Source of the DNA: Bacteroidales bacterium
GTDB lineage: Bacteria > Bacteroidota > Bacteroidia > Bacteroidales > VadinHA17
Assembly (NCBI GenBank): GCA_021163295.1
Contig: JAGGXD010000005.1
Span: forward strand, 1 to 37,853
Length of the DNA: 37,853 bases
Reading direction: 5' to 3'
The stretch's first letter is position 1; every line of letters starts with the position of its first letter. The translations under genes and the position numbers were made by a program. The notes under the pieces were generated by a model. The model had not been told where the DNA came from. It did not search any database and worked only from the letters and a program-made list of their open reading frames with translations. Below, piece by piece: positions 32,814 to 37,853 of the stretch.

Positions 32814-33770
32814 TTATTTATCATATTCCATCGTAATTTTTGTGCCGTATGATCTGTCTTCGAGCCTGGTTGCTTCAGTAATAACGCTTTTCAAGCCACC
32901 TTTTTCAATAAACTGAAGGCAGGCCATGATCTTAGGAGCCATACTTCCCTTTGAAAACATACCTTCATTTAAATAGCGAACAGTGTCAGCATGATCCAGA
33001 AATTCTTTAATTTCCTGGTTCGGTTTCTTAAAGTTTATATATACAAACGGAACATCGGTAAGAATATAAAACTCATCAGCTTTGATCCTGGCTGCCAGTA
33101 ATGAAGAAGCCAGGTCCTTATCTATTACAGCTTCAACCGGTCTTACATTTCCTTTCTCATCAATATAAACAGGCACTCCTCCCCCGCCAGAAGCAATTAT
33201 AATATTTCCTTCCCTGGCAAGCTTTTCAATTACATCTTCATTCATTATTCCAACCGGACGGGGCGATGGAACTACCCTTCTCCATCCACCTTCAGTTTTT
33301 ACTTCTTCCTTGAATATCCAACCCTTTTTCATCGTAAGGTCATCGGCTTCCTGTTTGGAATATATCTTCCCAACTCTTTTCTGCGGATCCTGAAATGCAG
33401 TATCATTCTTATCTATCATTACCTGGGTAACAATTGTAACAACATTCTTTTTAATACCATGTTTCCTCAGAACATTCCTGAATATCCTTTCAATCATGTA
33501 TCCAATCCCCCCCTGTGAATCAGCGACACAAATATCAAGAGGCATTTGTGCTATTCCATACATCTGTTCACCTGCATCATTTCTCATAAGTATATTACCA
33601 ACCTGAGGACCGTTACCATGAGATAATACAAGATCATATCCCTCTTTTAACAGATATACCAGATTCTCCAAAGTATCAGTAGTATTTTGTTCCTGTTCTA
33701 TAATAGTACCATCCTGATCTCCCCTGAGAAGCGCATTTCCACCTAAAGCAACAACAGCCAATTTATTCAT
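32814..33770 (-). CDS. arcC: Carbamate kinase
   Basis: Makes ATP from carbamoyl phosphate and ADP, giving carbamate (NH3 and CO2), the energy step of the arginine deiminase route. The 318 residues show VVALGGNALLRGDQ, the LSHGNGPQVGNIL block, VSDSQG-like sequence (CVADSQGGIGYMIE), WRRVVPSPRPVGI, NIIIASGGGGVPVY, and the C-terminal MFSKGSMAPKIMACLQFIEK; all typical. An upstream in-frame TTG (33774-33776) exists, but ATG at 33770 is preferred. It is transcribed ahead of argF. A TAATTTTG -7 element lies 35 bases upstream. The gene is divergent from the lipoprotein at 33978. Confidence 0.95.
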   Translation of the reverse strand: MNKLAVVALGGNALLRGDQDGTIIEQEQNTTDTLENLVYLLKEGYDLVLSHGNGPQVGNILMRNDAGEQMYGIAQMPLDICVADSQGGIGYMIERIFRNVLRKHGIKKNVVTIVTQVMIDKNDTAFQDPQKRVGKIYSKQEADDLTMKKGWIFKEEVKTEGGWRRVVPSPRPVGIMNEDVIEKLAREGNIIIASGGGGVPVYIDEKGNVRPVEAVIDKDLASSLLAARIKADEFYILTDVPFVYINFKKPNQEIKEFLDHADTVRYLNEGMFSKGSMAPKIMACLQFIEKGGLKSVITEATRLEDRSYGTKITMEYDK

Positions 33771-33804
33771 AATCAATTATTTAAATCTTATTGCCGAAGA
33801 AATA

Positions 33805-33812
33805 CAAAATTA
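33805..33812 (-). promoter_or_regulatory. -7 promoter element of arcC-argF
   Basis: TAATTTTG on the minus strand fits TAnnTTTG and implies a leader of about 30 bases. No -33 TTG at 19-20 bases. No Arg-box was recognised. Confidence 0.45.
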
Positions 33813-33890
33813 CCAATTTTTATTATATTACGCTATAATTTGCTGCTGTTTCTACGAAAGAAATATATTGCAGTGTTACAGTGCCAAAGA

Positions 33891-33911
33891 GTTACAGGTT
33901 ACTGGTTAATA
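33891..33911. repeat. Heptamer array GTTACAG, GTTACTG, GTTAATA
   Basis: Three period-7 units; a further GTTACAGTG lies 17 bases upstream (33875). The word GGTTACTGG is shared with the proS 3' array and, as its complement, with the WbqC leader. It is in the divergent gap between arcC and the lipoprotein gene. Confidence 0.75.
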
Positions 33912-33940
33912 TTTTTTAACCGAAATCGTAAAAGCGCAAA

Positions 33941-33948
33941 TAAATTTG
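33941..33948 (+). promoter_or_regulatory. -7 promoter element of the lipoprotein gene at 33978
   Basis: TAAATTTG fits TAnnTTTG and ends 30 bases before the TTG start; leader about 23 bases. This placement supports a start at 33978 despite the rare codon. Confidence 0.5.
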
Positions 33949-33977
33949 TATCTTGCAATTTCAAAAATTGAGTCTAA

Positions 33978-34685
33978 TTGGTACAATCATATAATTCGCC
34001 ACTTCTAATCAACAGGTTAATCGTAACAGTATTACTGTTACCTTTTCTATTGTTAAATTCCTGTCGCAAACATAGTGAAAGAGAAGAAGGCGAAATTCTT
34101 TATACCATATCTTACCTGGATAACAAAATTCAGAGCATACCGAGTCAGGCATTACCTAAAGAACTTGTTGTTAAATTCAAAGATGGTTATTATCTCAGCG
34201 ACCTTAGCGGAATGTTCGGTTATTTTAAAATTACAAATATTATAAATCACAGAAATTCATCGAATTTAACCTATTTGCAAGTACTTGATAAAAAATATTA
34301 TTACCAGGGTGAGATAGATGAATTATCACCCGGGTTTAGTAAAATGCCCGAAATGATAATAGAATATGGAAATGAAGTAAAAAATATTTGTGGTTTTGAG
34401 TGTAAACCTGCAATTATAAGCTTTCCTTCCTCAGCTATGAAATCATTCACTGTTTATTATACCAATGAGATACCCATAAAGAATCCTAATTCCTCAAATC
34501 CCTATATTAATATCGATGGTGTATTACTCGAATTCCATTTAAACCTAAGCAAAGTTGAAATGAAACTTACAGCAAAAAATGTTTCCTTCAAACAAATATC
34601 CTCAAAGGAATTCAATGATAAGACCAATTTCAAAAGAGTACCGGGAGAATTTATTACTACCGTTCTTGACAAAATCATGGAGTAG
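33978..34685 (+). CDS. Lipoprotein of unknown function with TTG start
   Basis: A 235-residue protein with a lipobox at LLLNSC (Cys29). The frame has a stop just upstream (TAA 33975-33977) and no ATG or GTG before the signal sequence, so the start is TTG at 33978. After the lipobox comes a beta-rich domain: LYTISYLDNKIQSIPSQALP, ELVVKFKDGYYLSDLSGMFG, YLQVLDKKYYYQGEIDELSP and IIEYGNEVKNICGFECKPA, then FTVYYTNEIPI. It resembles the DUF4412-like lipoproteins I have seen next to ftsK in Bacteroidota, but I would not assign the family with confidence. A hairpin terminator (34705-34735) follows, so it is transcribed apart from ftsK. Confidence 0.72.
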   Translation: MVQSYNSPLLINRLIVTVLLLPFLLLNSCRKHSEREEGEILYTISYLDNKIQSIPSQALPKELVVKFKDGYYLSDLSGMFGYFKITNIINHRNSSNLTYLQVLDKKYYYQGEIDELSPGFSKMPEMIIEYGNEVKNICGFECKPAIISFPSSAMKSFTVYYTNEIPIKNPNSSNPYINIDGVLLEFHLNLSKVEMKLTAKNVSFKQISSKEFNDKTNFKRVPGEFITTVLDKIME

Positions 34686-34704
34686 CTTTTATAGTTCCCT
34701 TCGT

Positions 34705-34735
34705 CTATTCATTTTCCGTGTGAATAGTTTTTTTT
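34705..34735 (+). terminator. Rho-independent terminator after the lipoprotein gene
   Basis: CTATTCA (34705-34711), loop of 9, TGAATAG (34721-34727), then eight T (34728-34735). The arms are perfect over 7 bp but AT-rich. The T-run runs directly into the ftsK -7 element. Confidence 0.75.
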
Positions 34736-34742
34736 ATCTTTG
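34735..34742 (+). promoter_or_regulatory. -7 promoter element of ftsK
   Basis: TATCTTTG fits TAnnTTTG, then GG. Leader about 35 bases to the ATG at 34783. It shares its first base with the terminator T-tract. No clear -33 element. Confidence 0.5.
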
Positions 34743-34782
34743 GGCTATTAAGTAATAAAGCAAAAACAGGATCTGTTAAAGA

Positions 34783-37152
34783 ATGAAAAGGGGAAAAAGC
34801 ATAAAAAAAAATATTAAAGGAAAATCAAACAAAAACCGGTTTGGAATTTTCAAAGACAAAAGAGTAAAACTATTGTTTGGCCTTTTTCTTATTGGCTTTG
34901 CTCTCTTTCTCCTCCTGGCATTTATTTCATTCTTTTTTTCCTGGAAAACAGACCAGAGTTTTGAATGGTCATCAGCATTTTCCAATTCTGAAATCCGCGT
35001 ATTGAACTGGTCAGGTAAAACCGGCGCATATTTCTCAAATCTTCTTATATACAAATGGTTTGGAGTAACTTCCTTTCTTATCCCAATATTATTATTGCTT
35101 GTTGGCCTGCGAATGCTTAATTTCAGAATTCTCCCTGTATGGAAAACTGTTAAAACAGGACTTATTGCAATTATCCTGTTCTCGGTTATCCTTGGTTACA
35201 TTTTTGGTGACTCAGGAGGCTATCTCGGTAGCGGATTAGGAGGCGGACACGGATTTTATATTAGTAACTGGCTTAATGCGTTTCTTGGTAAAGCCGGTAC
35301 CGGTTTTTTATTATTGCTTCTGCTTACAGCATTTCTTATTTTTTCATTTAGCGGTATTATGCACCTTTTCCAAAAAAAGGAAAAAGTACATGATGAAAAT
35401 TCTGAAATTTCAGGTTTTTCCGACATGATTAGTGATAAGAATTCTGAGGAAACTAAACCTGGCAAATACAATACCGGAGAGGATGTAAATGAATTGACTC
35501 CATTTCAAATAAAAGATATTAATACAGATCAGGAAAAAAACAAAAAGGAGATTAAGCAGACAACAGATGATATTGAATTAACAATTGAACAGCGTAAATC
35601 ATCAGAAGACGAAGAGTCAGGAGAAATGCCACCTCAACCATACAACCCTGCACTTGATCTGCCTTCATATAAAACACCAGGTACTGAGCTGCTTGAAGAT
35701 TATGAATCAGGGAATTCTCATGTTACAAAAGATGAGCTTATCAGCAATAAGAATAAAATTGTTGAAACTCTTGGAAATTATAACATTGAGATTGACAAGA
35801 TAAAAGCAACTATTGGCCCCACAGTAACTTTATATGAAATTATTCCGGCTCCGGGTATCCGTATTTCCAAAATCAGAAATCTTGAAGATGATATAGCTCT
35901 TAGTCTTGCTGCACTGGGAATCAGAATAATAGCACCAATTCCCGGAAGAGGAACTATTGGCATTGAAGTCCCTAACCTGAATCCGGAGATCGTTTCAATG
36001 AAATCAATGCTCAATTCAAGAAAATTCAGGGAATCGGAATTTGAGTTAGGTGTAGCTCTTGGTAAAACTATTTCTAATGAACCATATGTTTTTGATCTAA
36101 CCAGAATGCCTCACTTATTGATCGCAGGTGCAACAGGTCAGGGAAAATCAGTTGGATTGAATGTTATAATTGCTTCCCTGCTTTATAAAAAACATCCTTC
36201 CGAGATCAAATTTGTAATGATCGATCCGAAAAAGGTTGAACTTACCCTGTTTTCAAAAATTGAAAGGCATTTCCTGGCAAAGCTTCCTAATGATGAAGAA
36301 CCTATTATTACAGATACTCATAAAGTAATTAATACCCTGAATTCTCTTACTATTGAAATGGATAACAGGTATGATTTACTAAAGCTTGCACATGTTCGCA
36401 ATATCCGTGAGTATAACGGTAAATTTAAAAGCAGGAAACTTAACCCTGAAAAAGGTCATCGATATTTACCTTATATTGTACTGGTTATTGATGAATTTGC
36501 CGATCTTATTATGACAGCAGGGAAAGAGATCGAAAACCCGCTTGCCCGCCTTGCTCAAATGGGAAGAGCTGTGGGATTACACCTTGTTATTGCTACTCAA
36601 CGACCTACTACCAATATAATTACAGGAGTGATAAAAGCTAATTTCCCTGCAAGAATTGCATTCAGAGTTACATCAATGGTTGATTCCAGAACAATTCTGG
36701 ATAGCCCGGGAGCCAATCAACTTATTGGACGCGGAGACATGCTGCTATCATCCGGAAGCGATTTAATAAGGCTCCAATGTGCTTACCTTGATACTTCCGA
36801 AATTGATAAGATAACAGAATATATAGGCTCCCAGAAAGGATATCCCACTGCATTAATCCTGCCTGAATATTCAGATGATAGTACCGGTGAACCAGGTGAA
36901 ACAGATCTGTCTAAAAAAGACCCATATTTTGAAGAAGCAGCAAGATTAGTAGTTCTGCACCAACAAGGATCCACATCATTAATACAACGAAAACTTTCCA
37001 TTGGCTATAACCGGGCGGGACGTATCATTGATCAGCTTGAGGCAGTTAGAATCGTCGGGCCTTTTGAGGGCAGTAAGGCAAGACAGGTACTAATTCCTGA
37101 TGAATACACTCTGGAACAGTTTTTGAGGAATCTTGAACAGGAAGAAGAATAA
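34783..37152 (+). CDS. ftsK: DNA translocase FtsK/SpoIIIE
   Basis: Septal motor that pumps chromosome ends apart and helps dimer resolution at division. The 789 residues start with four membrane helices (about 29-53, 92-110, 124-142, 172-193). A charged, probably disordered linker runs to about residue 320. The alpha domain follows (KIVETLGNYNIEIDKIKATI...). The RecA-like motor has Walker A GATGQGKS (449-456) and Walker B LVIDEFADL (567-575). The C-terminal gamma winged-helix domain (LVVLHQQGSTSLIQRKLSIG, YNRAGRIIDQLEAVRIVGP) reads KOPS-type polarity signals. The linker is short compared with E. coli FtsK, as usual outside Proteobacteria. It is followed 5 bases later by a LolA gene, a recurrent pair in Bacteroidota. 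Confidence 0.97.
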   Translation: MKRGKSIKKNIKGKSNKNRFGIFKDKRVKLLFGLFLIGFALFLLLAFISFFFSWKTDQSFEWSSAFSNSEIRVLNWSGKTGAYFSNLLIYKWFGVTSFLIPILLLLVGLRMLNFRILPVWKTVKTGLIAIILFSVILGYIFGDSGGYLGSGLGGGHGFYISNWLNAFLGKAGTGFLLLLLLTAFLIFSFSGIMHLFQKKEKVHDENSEISGFSDMISDKNSEETKPGKYNTGEDVNELTPFQIKDINTDQEKNKKEIKQTTDDIELTIEQRKSSEDEESGEMPPQPYNPALDLPSYKTPGTELLEDYESGNSHVTKDELISNKNKIVETLGNYNIEIDKIKATIGPTVTLYEIIPAPGIRISKIRNLEDDIALSLAALGIRIIAPIPGRGTIGIEVPNLNPEIVSMKSMLNSRKFRESEFELGVALGKTISNEPYVFDLTRMPHLLIAGATGQGKSVGLNVIIASLLYKKHPSEIKFVMIDPKKVELTLFSKIERHFLAKLPNDEEPIITDTHKVINTLNSLTIEMDNRYDLLKLAHVRNIREYNGKFKSRKLNPEKGHRYLPYIVLVIDEFADLIMTAGKEIENPLARLAQMGRAVGLHLVIATQRPTTNIITGVIKANFPARIAFRVTSMVDSRTILDSPGANQLIGRGDMLLSSGSDLIRLQCAYLDTSEIDKITEYIGSQKGYPTALILPEYSDDSTGEPGETDLSKKDPYFEEAARLVVLHQQGSTSLIQRKLSIGYNRAGRIIDQLEAVRIVGPFEGSKARQVLIPDEYTLEQFLRNLEQEEE

Positions 37153-37157
37153 GTAGT

Positions 37158-37811
37158 ATGAAATCTTTATTTACAGCATTTATTGTAATATTTCTGTTCA
37201 CGCCATCAAATGCCCAACAGGATTCTCAAGCTGGTACAATACTTGACAAATTTGCTGAGAATAATAAATCATTCAAAACAATAAAAGCATCATTTCAACT
37301 AACAGTTATTGATTTACAACAAGATTCAAAAGAGTTGTTTGATGGTAACATTGCACTTAAGGAAGGCATGTTCAAACTTGAGTTAATGGATAATATTACC
37401 TATTATGACAAGACAACAGTATGGAATTATATACCTGATGTACAGGAAGTAAATATAAATGCTGCGGAAGATGTTGATATCGGGAACTCATTTCTTACTA
37501 ATCCTGCCGGTCTTTTTACCATGTATAAAGAAGATTATAAATACAGACTAATCGGAGAAAAGAACATTGAAAAAGAAATCCAATATTTTATTGAACTTGT
37601 TCCAAAAAACCGGAACTCAGAATACTCATCAATAAAACTCCTTATCCGTAAAAACAACCTGTCACTGCAATCAGCTACATTTATGGGCAAAGATGGCATT
37701 CACTACATAATAAAAATCACCCGGTTTGAACACGATATTAAATTAGAGGATTCATACTTCCGGTTCAATCCCGCAAAACATCCTGATGTAGAGGTTATTG
37801 ATCTAAGGTAG
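37158..37811 (+). CDS. LolA-like outer-membrane lipoprotein carrier
   Basis: A periplasmic chaperone that would carry lipoproteins from the inner-membrane Lol transporter to the outer membrane. The 217 residues have a Sec signal peptide (about 1-19, cleavage SNA-Q). The LolA half-barrel follows: NNKSFKTIKASFQLTVIDLQ, the strand GNIALKEGMFKLEL, TTVWNYIPDVQEVNINAAED, and the C-terminal IKITRFEHDIKLEDSYFRFN. The usual pattern of hydrophobic cavity strands is present. It is 5 bases after ftsK, clearly co-transcribed. A heptamer array starts 6 bases after its stop. Confidence 0.9.
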   Translation: MKSLFTAFIVIFLFTPSNAQQDSQAGTILDKFAENNKSFKTIKASFQLTVIDLQQDSKELFDGNIALKEGMFKLELMDNITYYDKTTVWNYIPDVQEVNINAAEDVDIGNSFLTNPAGLFTMYKEDYKYRLIGEKNIEKEIQYFIELVPKNRNSEYSSIKLLIRKNNLSLQSATFMGKDGIHYIIKITRFEHDIKLEDSYFRFNPAKHPDVEVIDLR

Positions 37812-37817
37812 GAGAAG

Positions 37818-37852
37818 AAGTAAGTAGTAAGAAGTAAATAGTAAATAGAAAA
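37818..37852. repeat. Heptamer array WAGTAAR after lolA
   Basis: AAGTAAG, TAGTAAG, AAGTAAA, TAGTAAA, TAGAAAA: five period-7 units reaching the window end, so the array may continue. Confidence 0.88.
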
Positions 37853-37853
37853 A

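Overview
The window is chromosomal DNA of a Bacteroidota bacterium, most likely in the Bacteroidales/Marinilabiliales range. The evidence is low GC content, A-rich leaders mostly without Shine-Dalgarno sequences, many promoters of the Bacteroidota type (TTG, about 19-20 bases, TAnnTTTG), and lineage-typical genes: WbqC, DUF3276, DUF5606, a FeoA-FeoB fusion, long-form NusB next to YajC/YbbR/CoaE, PhoH-PurC, and FtsK-LolA. No rRNA, tRNA, CRISPR array or insertion sequence was recognised.

Layout. Bases 1-1700 are accessory: the 3' part of a Bro-N/DinD-like gene and a RelE/ParE toxin-antitoxin operon. Bases 1.9-9.2 kb hold an orphan larB, a WbqC protein, a FadL-like outer-membrane protein, two paralogous tyrosine-rich exported proteins of unknown function, and proS. 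Bases 9.3-14.5 kb hold an M49-like metallohydrolase lipoprotein, an AdiC-like antiporter, an MttB-superfamily methyltransferase without pyrrolysine, and a small membrane protein. Bases 14.7-26.3 kb are mainly housekeeping: an Omp85 protein, tilS, purC, phoH, a SAM-hydroxide-adenosyltransferase-like protein, mazG, DUF5606, a TerB-DnaJ protein, coaE, ybbR, yajC and nusB. Bases 26.4-31.6 kb run from a PUR-type nucleic-acid-binding protein into an iron block: FeoAB, a FeoB-associated Cys-rich protein, an OB-fold lipoprotein, a PepSY-type membrane protein and DUF456. Bases 31.6-33.8 kb hold ornithine carbamoyltransferase and carbamate kinase, the ATP-yielding end of arginine catabolism. The AdiC-like carrier 19 kb away could feed it. 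The window closes with a TTG-started lipoprotein, ftsK and lolA.

The most unusual feature is not a gene. At least twelve intergenic gaps contain short degenerate tandem arrays, mostly of period 7, and each gap uses its own word (for example CTGCCGA, TTTGAAG, GGRTTAC, TTTTTAA, WAGTAAR). Two gaps 30 kb apart (2717-2835 and 32713-32810) carry the same three words in the same order. Both copies have the same orientation relative to transcription: one word just after the upstream stop codon, one near the downstream start. This looks like a modular intercistronic element. Some arrays run into stop codons, and one supplies the -33 element of a promoter.
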